This document shows positions 16,601 to 23,270 of a DNA stretch of 64,000 nucleotides, in pieces. Within the stretch, counting starts at the first letter, position 1. Each line of letters opens with the position of its first letter. The translations under genes and the position numbers were made by a program. Source of the stretch: Rhodanobacteraceae bacterium (GTDB lineage: Bacteria > Pseudomonadota > Gammaproteobacteria > Xanthomonadales > Xanthomonadaceae). The notes under the pieces were generated by a model. It made no database searches, had not been told where the DNA came from, and worked only from the letters and a program-made list of their open reading frames with translations. The stretch is from positions 186,001-250,000 of the forward strand of contig JACKOX010000002.1 in assembly GCA_024233975.1 (NCBI GenBank), written 5' to 3'.

Positions 16601-17612
16601 CGCTGTAGAAGATGTTGACGGCGCCACCGCGTCCGAATGCAACGTTGCCGACAAACTGGCTGTCGGCACTGATATCCGCCTGTCCGGCGGAAATCGCACC
16701 GCCCCAGTCACCGGCGCGGTTGTAGTAGAAGTTGGAGCCATTAACGGTTGCCTGGTAGGCGTTGATGGCCGCGCCATCCCAGCGCTCGGTAGCGTTGTAG
16801 GAGAAGGTGGAAGCGCTGACGTTTGCCGAATAGGTACCAACCGCGCCAGCGGAGACATAGGCATAGTTGCCGATGAACTCACTGTTCGTTGCGGTGAACG
16901 AGAATGCGTCGACCGCGCCGCTCCAGTAGGCGTAGTTGCCGTCGAACCGGCTGTCGTGGACGTTGACCGTCCTGGATCGGATGGCACCACCGACACCGTA
17001 GAAGCCCACGTTGCTGGCGAACCGGCTGTTGCTGACGGTAATGGTGGTGTCGGTCCCGGAATAATTGCCGAGAATGGCGCCGCCGTCGCCATGGGCGTAA
17101 AAATGCTGGGCGGTAATGTTGCTGAGCGAGACGTCGTCAGCCGCGACCATGAAACGGTTGTTGCCGCCACCGTCAAACACGAGCTGGTCGCGCGTGCCAG
17201 GGCCGACGACGTCCAGGGGTTCGTTCGCGACGACAGTCAGGGGGCTGTCGACGTTGATCGTGCTGCCGATCAGGCTTGCGTCGAACTGGATTTCATCGAG
17301 ACCCGCGGCACCAGCGGCGCAGTCACCGCCTGTGGTGTCAGCGTTGGCATTGGCGTTGGCCACTGCCTCCGGCATCGTGCAGTTGCCATCGGTGCTGATG
17401 GTCCAGTCGGTGCTGTCGACCGTGATCGTGGCGGCGCCGGCGATGCCCGGCAATAGTAGAGCGGCACCAAGTGCTGCGCCAACCCAGGGGGAGGCTCGCG
17501 ATACGGAGACTCGGCCTGGTCCCAGCTCGGTTTCGATGGCCGAATACAGCGGGTGCTGTGCAAGCGGAAGACGGGTGACGTCGCCCAGACGGACGGACAG
17601 GTTGCGCGGCAT
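13671..17612 (-). CDS. Large exported beta-helix/Calx-beta protein with IPTL-CTERM sorting signal
   Basis: The 1313-residue product starts at 17612 behind AGGGGAG. A long N-terminal extension precedes the hydrophobic signal (SPWVGAALGAALLLPGIAGA), and a CSLREA-like segment (NCTMPEAVANAN) follows. Most of the protein is short Gly/Ser/Asn-rich rungs typical of a right-handed parallel beta-helix, ending in a choice-of-anchor Q-type NDQRGAGFPRDAGG. Two Calx-beta-like repeats follow (about residues 1030-1260). The C-terminus IPTLNEWMLMLLGLLLP plus a basic KLRGGRK tail is a classic IPTL-CTERM tripartite signal, implying exosortase-type processing at the cell surface. Two basic stretches (ARPGAKRAKG; RLLDRGVNARFFGGKRGSGK) interrupt the rungs. 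The first base of the IS5 insertion lies 15 bases upstream of the start codon. Confidence 0.88.
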   Translation of the reverse strand: MPRNLSVRLGDVTRLPLAQHPLYSAIETELGPGRVSVSRASPWVGAALGAALLLPGIAGAATITVDSTDWTISTDGNCTMPEAVANANANADTTGGDCAAGAAGLDEIQFDASLIGSTINVDSPLTVVANEPLDVVGPGTRDQLVFDGGGNNRFMVAADDVSLSNITAQHFYAHGDGGAILGNYSGTDTTITVSNSRFASNVGFYGVGGAIRSRTVNVHDSRFDGNYAYWSGAVDAFSFTATNSEFIGNYAYVSAGAVGTYSANVSASTFSYNATERWDGAAINAYQATVNGSNFYYNRAGDWGGAISAGQADISADSQFVGNVAFGRGGAVNIFYSGTITNSQFAYNISGAGGAIFAGDHSYGTGLPPQLARQAHARPGAKRAKGTGAPNLSLSITGSQFSHNRAADPYGAVGGAIAAVPFTAYSGGAYSSNSVSLSGSTLNDNVAFPYQYQPLRAPAATDGKLAPGPLSYSMGGGLMVGPLNSGGGNRPVAISGQKDEQVAPPPVDVLVDINSTNFSNNLAFIGGGSLVFGSTITVDDSTFGQNGAYLGGGGIFLASSLKYGPYAAGDSATFTNTTFSDNRAGATGGGVVAMSGSVSGNGLDLLNNQTALHPGFYSLMSGGNVRPTGVVKTAKQAPTNCSFGKYAGGGVLSSFTSTQLTGASQVTGNCAGQASGGVAMGTGKYGLTGSLVMAPDTLVSGNSSYGTSPGLDAYVGGSGSTGSISGTFTGNIVQDDVPGSGGGMLLGADFGASVTVSQASVSGNFATSGGGIAIDSTSGSSYGPGSVSIIDSTISGNTAVQGAGISIAQSLGGGGARASSSQRFPNLQQRLLDRGVNARFFGGKRGSGKSTTGNPPVSVSVQNTTIDGNATSSTALAFTQQGGGLFADAYSALAMDHVTITGNSTGGDGGGVMLSGVVPTATNSIIGLNTATGTGNDANGTLNIDYSLVQDATGATLNGANNLTGTDPMLDPLADNGGPTLTRLPQFGSPVVDAGDPAFVTASLPNDQRGAGFPRDAGGRTDMGAVEGITPVNLVSLAVAPTPFPEGASATMTATLDATTTVDVMVTVDFSGTAIFGTDFTAGDDDPMTAGTQILIPANSLSGDITLDALTDASIEGDEPFHADVSAVSNAIESGNVAADATITDVLPPPTASLVLGPPSSPEGGGAFTVTVNLSNAFGQPIVITLNFSGSATFGVDYTVEDQDPGTPGIQIIIPPGSTSGSLLITPLNDGENEPDEDVIVQIGSVSAGSATGSPGTGTITNVAAAPGGPAAIQAPAVIPTLNEWMLMLLGLLLPAAVMVKLRGGRKGDRLDA

Positions 17613-17627
17613 TGCGGACTCCCCTAA

Positions 17628-17650
17628 GGCAACGCTGAACAAGTCATCCC
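17628..17650 (+). repeat. IS left inverted repeat
   Basis: A 23-base terminal repeat beginning GGCAACGCTGAACAAG. It is the exact reverse complement of 18778-18800. Confidence 0.95.
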
Positions 17651-17773
17651 GTGATATGCGGTGTTGATTTGGCAGGTTGTGCAGGGTCGGGTTGGTGTTG
17701 ATGAAGTCGGCTGCGGTGGGATTTTCCGGTCTTGAACGGCGTTTTCGCCGTCCGTTGCGCCTTCCGGACACCG

Positions 17774-18736
17774 TTATCCCGCGGTTCGCGGTCGGGTGAG
17801 GTAGAGGTTGGCCAGACCCAGCAGCACGAAACTCCGGTTGGCATTTTTGTCCAGGCCACGATAACGCACCTTGTTGAAGCCCCACAGCCGCTTGATCACG
17901 GCGAAGACGTGTTCAACCCGCGCCCGGATTCTCGATTTGTTGCGATTACGTGAGCGCGCCGCTTCGTCGACCTGCCCGCCCTTGCGCGTTCGTTCGTTGG
18001 TGAAGTCTCTCGCCTGCGGTGCGTGTCTACGCATCAGCGGCTTCTGGCTGGCGTAGGCGCTGTCGCCGTACACCCGGCGCTCATCGCCGTGCAGCAGGTC
18101 TTCGATCAGGTGTTTGTCGTGGACGTTGGCCGCCGTCACCGCTGCGCTGTGGGTCAGGCCGGTGCGGCTGTCCACGCCAATGTGCAGCTTCATCCCGAAA
18201 TGCCATTGCTGGCCTTTGCGGGTCTGGTGCATCGCCGGATCGCGCGCCTTGTCGGCGTTCTTGGTGGCGCTCGGCGCGGCGATGATCGTCGCGTCGACAA
18301 TCGTGCCGGTGCCGATCTGCCAGCCGCGATCCTGCAGCTCCGCGTTGACCTGATGAAACAGTTCGGCGCCCAGTTCGTTCTGCTCCAGCAAGCGGCGGAA
18401 CTTCAGCAGTGTGGTCGCATCCGGCACCCGCTCGCGACCCAGATCAATGCCGACAAAACGGCGCAGCGCGGTGCTGTCGAGCAGCGCATCCTCGCAAGCG
18501 GCGTCGGCCAGGTTGAACCACTGTTGCACGAAGTACATGCGCAACATGCGCTCAAGGCCAACCGGCGGACGTCCACGGCCGGGCTTGGGATAGAACGGTG
18601 CAATCACCGCGCACAGTGCCGACCATGGCACGAGACCTTCCATCGTCGCGAGGAACACATCCCGACGCGTCGGACGACGATGCAGCTCGAAACCTTCGGC
18701 CTGATCAGCCGCCATCGACAGGGTCTGCTGTTTCAT
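17774..18736 (-). CDS. IS5-family transposase
   Basis: The 320-residue DDE transposase has an N-terminal DUF772-type domain (RPPVGLERMLRMYFVQQWFN), then GTGTIVDATIIAAPS with the first catalytic Asp, VYGDSAYAS with the second, and a C-terminal RARVEHVFAVIKR with the catalytic Glu. No frameshift or stop was found, so the element should be able to transpose. The start at 18736 opens with MKQQTLSMAADQ. Confidence 0.96.
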   Translation of the reverse strand: MKQQTLSMAADQAEGFELHRRPTRRDVFLATMEGLVPWSALCAVIAPFYPKPGRGRPPVGLERMLRMYFVQQWFNLADAACEDALLDSTALRRFVGIDLGRERVPDATTLLKFRRLLEQNELGAELFHQVNAELQDRGWQIGTGTIVDATIIAAPSATKNADKARDPAMHQTRKGQQWHFGMKLHIGVDSRTGLTHSAAVTAANVHDKHLIEDLLHGDERRVYGDSAYASQKPLMRRHAPQARDFTNERTRKGGQVDEAARSRNRNKSRIRARVEHVFAVIKRLWGFNKVRYRGLDKNANRSFVLLGLANLYLTRPRTAG

Positions 18737-18777
18737 GGTTCATGCGCTATGGACTGAAAGCGATATCTTCGCCGATC

Positions 18778-18800
18778 GGGATGACTTGTTCAGCGTTGCC
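18778..18800 (+). repeat. IS right inverted repeat
   Basis: A 23-base terminal repeat ending TTGTTCAGCGTTGCC. It is the exact reverse complement of the left end and is followed by the CTAA target duplication. Confidence 0.95.
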
Positions 18801-18923
18801 CTAAGTCAAACACGCGTTCGTTCCATTCTGGCTGAATTTCCGGGCGGATGTAACCCCTCCAAAAGGAGGGTGTAGGGGGAGGTGCTTGCGCCTGACCAGC
18901 GCCTGCCGATAGCGTGTCCGGCC

Positions 18924-21900
18924 ATGAAACTTTCCCGCGAATTCATCCGACTGCCTTTCACCTTCGATGCCGGACGCCTGCGCGACGAGGTGGCGGCCGT
19001 GCCGGAATCAGCCTGGAAGCCGCATCCGCAGGGCTTTGCCGGCAACGATGCGCTGCTGCTGGTGGCCGCCGACGGTGAACAGGACAACGACGCCCTGATC
19101 GGCGACATGCAGGCGACGCCGGTGCTGCAGCAGATGCCCTACCTGCGGCAGGTGATGGCGCATTTCGGCTCGGCCATTGGTCGCTCGCGGCTGATGCGCA
19201 TCTCCGACCACGAGGAAGTGAAGTCGCACAGCGACGTCCACTACTACTGGCGCGACCACCTGCGCATCCACGTGCCGATCCAGACCGATCCATCGGTGAC
19301 CTTCACCTGCGGCGACGAATCGCTGCACATGGGCGAGGGCGAATGCTGGATTTTCGACACCTGGCGCCGGCACCGGGTGGAGAACCCATCCAGTCGCCAG
19401 CGCATCCACCTGGTGCTGGATACGCGCGGCAGCTGGGAGCTGTGGCGCACGATCCGGCAGGCGCTGGATGGAAGTCCGGCCATTCGCCACATCGCGTTTG
19501 ACGCGACGCGCGATGCCGAGCCGATGGTAGAAGGGCCATCCGCGCCGGTGGTGATGTCGCCGACCGAGTTCGGCGATCACATCGATTTCCTGCTGCGGGA
19601 CCTGCGCGCGTCCGCTTCCGGGCAGGCGGCCGCGGCACTGCCGATGCTGGCGCAGGCGCTTTCCACGCTGCGCGCTCAGTGGCAGGGCCTTTGGCGGCAA
19701 TTCGGCGCCACCCAGGATGGCTGGCCGCACTACCGGGCGCTGATCAGCCAGGTGCGGCAGCATCTGGCGCGCAGTCCCGGCGTACTGCAGGCGAGCGACG
19801 GCACGCCAGCGGCCGAGCTGATTGAGCGCTGGCTGGTCGAGCCGGTGCTGAATCCGGGTTTCGCACAGCCGGGGCATCTGGCTTCACTGGGTCCGCGCAA
19901 GGCCGTGGGTCGCGTCGAGTTCCAGCGACCGGTCTTCATCGTCGCCGCGCCGCGCTCGGGTTCCAGTCTGCTGTTCGAGACGCTGGCACGCAGTCCGGAC
20001 CTGTGGACGGTGGGTGGCGAAAGCCACGCCATCTTCGAGGGCATCGAGGCACTGTCGCCGGCGGCGCATGGCTTCGACTCCAATGCGCTGGACGCTGGCG
20101 ATGCCGCCGATGCGGTGGTCGAAGATCTGCGCCGGCGCTTCGCCGCGCAGCTGCGCGATCGCGATGGCGCGGCGTGGACCAGCGCCGATGGCCCGGTGGT
20201 GATGCTGGAGAAGACGCCCAAGAACGCGCTGCGCATTCCGTTCCTGGCCAGGGCCTTTCCGGAGGCGCGCTTCATCTATCTGGTGCGCGAGCCCTTCGCC
20301 AACACCTCCAGCATCCTCGAAGCCTGGCGTTCGGGTGGCTTCATCACCTATCCCAAGCTGCCGGACTGGAAGGGTGGTCCCTGGTCGCTGCTGCTGACGC
20401 CGGGCTGGCGGGAACTCGCCGGGAAGTCCCTGGCCGAAGTGGCGGTGGCGCAGTACGAGGCGGCCAATGCGGCGATCATGGAGGCCTTGGGCGAACTGCC
20501 GTCCGAGCGCTGGACCGCGGTCAACTATGCGGATGTCGTGGCCGAACCGTTCGAGACCATGGACCGGCTGGGCGAGGTTCTTGGCATCCACTGGGACCGT
20601 CCGCCACCGCTGACACTGCCGCAGTCGGCCACCACTTTGACCGCGCCGGAAAGTGGCAAGTGGCGAGCCAATTCCGGGTTGCTGTCGCCGTTCGCCGATC
20701 GTCTGACGGCCGTGCGCAAGCGGATTGCCGAGGCTACCGGCATCGAGTTGGCGGATCTTTCCGAAATGGCGAAGCACGGCATGCCGGACGAGCGCGAAGC
20801 CGCGCCGCCGGCATCCGAAGACGCTGACGCAGGCAATGCCGGCCAGGTGGCGAATGCCGATATGCGGCAGGCGGCTGCGGCGCCTGCCCAGCAGCAGCTT
20901 CCTCCGGACGTGTTGAAGCAGCTGTCCAGCAACCACAGCGCCAGCTTCGCCGAAGTGCTGCGTCGTGGCGGCTGCTCGCTGGCGATCTCCACCTACCAGG
21001 CCGGCAAGCTGGTGCTGGCGCGGATGGAGAACGACAGCGTCAATACCGCCTTCAAGTCACTGCCCAAGCCGATGGGCATTGCCGTGGACCAGGGACGTAT
21101 GGCGGTCGGTACCGCGCAGGATGTGCTGTTCCTGCAGCAGTCGCAGTCACCGCCGCCGGCGCCGGGTCGGACGCCGTCCGACGCGCGCTTCCTGCCGCGC
21201 GGTAGCCACGTCACCGGCAACATCGACATCCACGAGATGGCCTGGGTGGGCGATGAGCTGTGGATCGTCAACACCCGCTTCTGCTGCCTGGCCACGCTGG
21301 CGCCGGACGCCAGCTTCGTACCGCGCTGGAAGCCGCCGTTCCTCACCGCGCTGGCGCCGGAAGACCGTTGTCATCTGAACGGCCTGGCGGTGCGCGATGG
21401 TCGCGTGCGTTACGTCACCATGCTCGGCGAAACCGACACCCAGGGTGGCTGGCGCGAGAACAAGGCCAGCGGCGGCCTGCTCTACGACATCGTCGAGGAG
21501 CGGGTGATCTGTCGAGGGCTGTCCATGCCGCATTCGCCGCGCTGGTACAACGGCAAGCTGTACGTGCTGGAGTCGGGCAATGGCGGCTTGTGCGAGATTG
21601 ATCCGGAAACCGGCGAGAAGGACACGCTGATCGAGCTGCCCGGCTTCACCCGCGGCATGGACTTCCTCGGACCGCTGGCCTTCATCGGCCTTTCGCAGGT
21701 CCGCGAATCCGCCGTGTTCGCCAAGCTGCCGCTGACCGAGCGTCTGGACGAGCGTCATTGCGGTGTCTGGGTGGTCAACCTCAACAAGCGCGAGCTGGTG
21801 GGCTTCCTGCGTTTCGAGGAGGCAGTGCAGGAAATCTTCTCGGTGAACGTCCTGCCGGGGCTGCGTCATCCCGACCTGCACGTGCCCGGTGAGCCGCTGC

Positions 21901-21974
21901 TGGCGGACGCCTTTGTCCTGCCGGATGCCGCGCTCGCATCGATTCCGAAGGCCCTGCGGACGTCCGCAGCCTGA
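18924..21974 (+). CDS. Fusion of Asp/Asn beta-hydroxylase, PAPS sulfotransferase and TIGR03032 domains
   Basis: The 1016-residue soluble protein shows three domains. Residues 1-200 resemble Asp/Asn (or Pro/Arg) 2-oxoglutarate hydroxylases: HSDVHYYWRDH (from H102) and WIFDTWRRHRVENPS (H150) supply probable iron ligands, and RQRIHLVLDT a probable 2-oxoglutarate contact. Residues of about 335-600 are a sulfotransferase: FIVAAPRSGSSLLFETL is the 5'-phosphosulfate loop and FIYLVREPFANTSSIL the 3'-phosphate loop. Residues from about 665 match TIGR03032/DUF4915, a probable beta-propeller. A low-complexity linker (615-665) separates the last two. Hydroxylation followed by O-sulfation of one substrate is a natural inference, but the substrate is unknown. 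I preferred ATG 18924 to GTG 18882, which sits too close to its purine run. A lipoprotein gene follows after 24 bases. Confidence 0.85.
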   Translation: MKLSREFIRLPFTFDAGRLRDEVAAVPESAWKPHPQGFAGNDALLLVAADGEQDNDALIGDMQATPVLQQMPYLRQVMAHFGSAIGRSRLMRISDHEEVKSHSDVHYYWRDHLRIHVPIQTDPSVTFTCGDESLHMGEGECWIFDTWRRHRVENPSSRQRIHLVLDTRGSWELWRTIRQALDGSPAIRHIAFDATRDAEPMVEGPSAPVVMSPTEFGDHIDFLLRDLRASASGQAAAALPMLAQALSTLRAQWQGLWRQFGATQDGWPHYRALISQVRQHLARSPGVLQASDGTPAAELIERWLVEPVLNPGFAQPGHLASLGPRKAVGRVEFQRPVFIVAAPRSGSSLLFETLARSPDLWTVGGESHAIFEGIEALSPAAHGFDSNALDAGDAADAVVEDLRRRFAAQLRDRDGAAWTSADGPVVMLEKTPKNALRIPFLARAFPEARFIYLVREPFANTSSILEAWRSGGFITYPKLPDWKGGPWSLLLTPGWRELAGKSLAEVAVAQYEAANAAIMEALGELPSERWTAVNYADVVAEPFETMDRLGEVLGIHWDRPPPLTLPQSATTLTAPESGKWRANSGLLSPFADRLTAVRKRIAEATGIELADLSEMAKHGMPDEREAAPPASEDADAGNAGQVANADMRQAAAAPAQQQLPPDVLKQLSSNHSASFAEVLRRGGCSLAISTYQAGKLVLARMENDSVNTAFKSLPKPMGIAVDQGRMAVGTAQDVLFLQQSQSPPPAPGRTPSDARFLPRGSHVTGNIDIHEMAWVGDELWIVNTRFCCLATLAPDASFVPRWKPPFLTALAPEDRCHLNGLAVRDGRVRYVTMLGETDTQGGWRENKASGGLLYDIVEERVICRGLSMPHSPRWYNGKLYVLESGNGGLCEIDPETGEKDTLIELPGFTRGMDFLGPLAFIGLSQVRESAVFAKLPLTERLDERHCGVWVVNLNKRELVGFLRFEEAVQEIFSVNVLPGLRHPDLHVPGEPLLADAFVLPDAALASIPKALRTSAA

Positions 21975-21998
21975 CATCAACCCAGAAGGAACGACCCC

Positions 21999-22643
21999 AT
22001 GAGGGCAATGATCCAAACCCTGCTGCTGGCAAGCTTCGTGCTGTCACTGGCCGCCTGTGGCGGAACCGACGAGCAGGCGGCACAGAAAGTCGCCGCCGCC
22101 CCGGTGAACGCTCCTGCTGCGCCGCCGGCGGAACACGCGCAGACCGTCAAGGCGCCTGCGCCGTCGGCACAGCAGCCTCAGCCACCACGTCCTGTCGCAG
22201 CGGATGCGGATGCCGACGCCAAGACGGCTGCGGAAGCTCCGCGACGCGCCCCGCGGCGGGAATGGATGGAAAGCCTCAGCGACGCGCAGCGCGACAGCAT
22301 CAAGGCCTTGCGTGAGCGGACCGCGGAGCGCACCGGCGCGATGCGTGGCGAACAGCGCCAGCAGCAACAGGCCTTCCATGAGGCCCTGGTCGCGGGTGAT
22401 CGCGAGGCCGCGCTGGCGGCCAGCAATCAGCTGGCTGACTTCGCCGCACAGAGCGAGCGCCTGCGGTTGGAGGAGCTGATCGAGATGTCCGCACTGCTGA
22501 CGCCGGAACAGCGCGAGCAGATGCCCGCCCAGATGCGCGGCGGGCAGATGCGTGGTGGGCAAATGCGCGGCGGCGGGCAGATGCGCGAGGGTCGTCCGGG
22601 GGAAGGGCGCCGTCACGGCGCGCGCGCCGACGACGGCAACTGA
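21999..22643 (+). CDS. Lipoprotein with Spy-like core and QMRGG repeats
   Basis: The 214-residue product has a lipobox (LSLAAC, lipidated Cys at residue 20) and a good AGAAGGA ribosome binding site. A Pro/Ala-rich spacer (25-80) leads to a helical segment (WMESLSDAQRDSIKALRER to LTPEQREQM) that recalls the LTxxQ motifs of Spy/CpxP-type periplasmic proteins. The C-terminus carries tandem QMRGG units and is Arg/Gly-rich. It lies 24 bases after the hydroxylase-sulfotransferase fusion, so it may be co-transcribed with it. Its function is not recognised; the Spy-like resemblance is weak. Confidence 0.75.
   Translation: MRAMIQTLLLASFVLSLAACGGTDEQAAQKVAAAPVNAPAAPPAEHAQTVKAPAPSAQQPQPPRPVAADADADAKTAAEAPRRAPRREWMESLSDAQRDSIKALRERTAERTGAMRGEQRQQQQAFHEALVAGDREAALAASNQLADFAAQSERLRLEELIEMSALLTPEQREQMPAQMRGGQMRGGQMRGGGQMREGRPGEGRRHGARADDGN
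22530..22589 (+). repeat. Tandem 15-18-bp coding repeat
   Basis: Units of the type CAGATGCGCGGCGGG occur at 22530, 22545, 22560 (18 bp) and partially at 22578, encoding QMRGG repeats. The repeat lies fully inside the lipoprotein gene and is likely prone to slippage. Confidence 0.85.
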
Positions 22644-22648
22644 GCTGG

Positions 22649-23236
22649 TCAGGCGTTCTGTCGAGGCAGTCCGGGACGCTGCAGGCGGGCGTCGTCGAAG
22701 TACCAGATGCGCCGGTCCAGTCCGCGCGGTGACCGGCCGGCATAAACCAGCGCGCCATGCGGCCATGAGGTGTGTTCCGGTCGCGACTTGAGTGCCGGGC
22801 GATCCCACACCGCGCGCTCGTTGTCGCGGCTGAGGCCGGCATTTTCGATTTCCAGGAACAGGCCGATCGGGTAGGCGGGATCGGTACTTTGCTGGTACTC
22901 GGCGTTGAGCAGCTGCCGGCTGGCAAAGGCCAGTCGTGGCCCCAGCGTGCCGCGGCGCAGCTCCGGCACGACGAAGGCGCGGAAATAGAACATGTTCTCG
23001 CCGAGGAACGGAACCAGTCGCGGCTGCGCGGTGGAGATACCGACCAGCTTGCCGTCCGCGTCACGCGCGGCGCAGACCGCTTCCTGTGCCCGGGTCACCG
23101 CCTGTTCGGGTGGAATCCCCGCGCGAGCACGCTGCCACATGGCCTGCAGTTCGACGGAACGCTCATCGCCGACCTGTTGCCACCAGTTCTCGATGTGTAT
23201 GGCCGTCAATGCGCGATGCTCCGTGGAAGCCGGCAT
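22649..23236 (-). CDS. Hypothetical protein, probable GNAT-like fold
   Basis: The 195-residue cytoplasmic product has no signal peptide or membrane segment. The centre (VCAARDADGKLVGISTAQPR, then FYFRAFVVPELRRGTLGPRL) resembles GNAT acetyltransferase strands beta2-beta4 and the loop before the acetyl-CoA site, but the usual Q/RxxGxG/A pyrophosphate loop is poorly conserved. The rest is not recognised. It converges with the lipoprotein gene, with 5 bases between the stops. Confidence 0.6.
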   Translation of the reverse strand: MPASTEHRALTAIHIENWWQQVGDERSVELQAMWQRARAGIPPEQAVTRAQEAVCAARDADGKLVGISTAQPRLVPFLGENMFYFRAFVVPELRRGTLGPRLAFASRQLLNAEYQQSTDPAYPIGLFLEIENAGLSRDNERAVWDRPALKSRPEHTSWPHGALVYAGRSPRGLDRRIWYFDDARLQRPGLPRQNA

Positions 23237-23270
23237 GCATCATGCCTGATCCATTCCGGTAGCCGGGGCA

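Larger units (their letters stand above)
17628..18800 (-). mobile_element. Complete IS5-family insertion sequence
   Basis: The 1173-bp element is bounded by perfect 23-bp inverted repeats and a 4-bp CTAA duplication (17624-17627 and 18801-18804). Both are typical of IS5-group elements, whose targets resemble YTAR. The transposase is intact. The identical ends, intact gene and exact duplication point to a fairly recent insertion. It lies between the 1313-residue surface protein gene (minus) and the three-domain fusion gene (plus), in what was their shared divergent promoter region. Confidence 0.95.

Noticed and set aside
17613..17885. In-frame extension that would lengthen the 1313-residue surface protein to 1404 residues
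   Set aside because: It reads into the IS end, antisense or out of frame to normal coding, and bypasses a good ribosome binding site at 17612.
18854..18869. CCCTCCAAAAGGAGGG hairpin upstream of the fusion gene
   Set aside because: The 6-bp stem has no T-run and no gene to terminate in either direction, so it may be chance.
18882..18923. GTG start adding 14 residues to the hydroxylase-sulfotransferase fusion
   Set aside because: The purine run lies about one base from the GTG, too close for initiation, and the added residues are not part of the domain.
22530..22589. Short tandem repeat as a possible CRISPR-like array
   Set aside because: The units are 15-18 bp, directly adjacent without spacers, and in frame within a lipoprotein gene.
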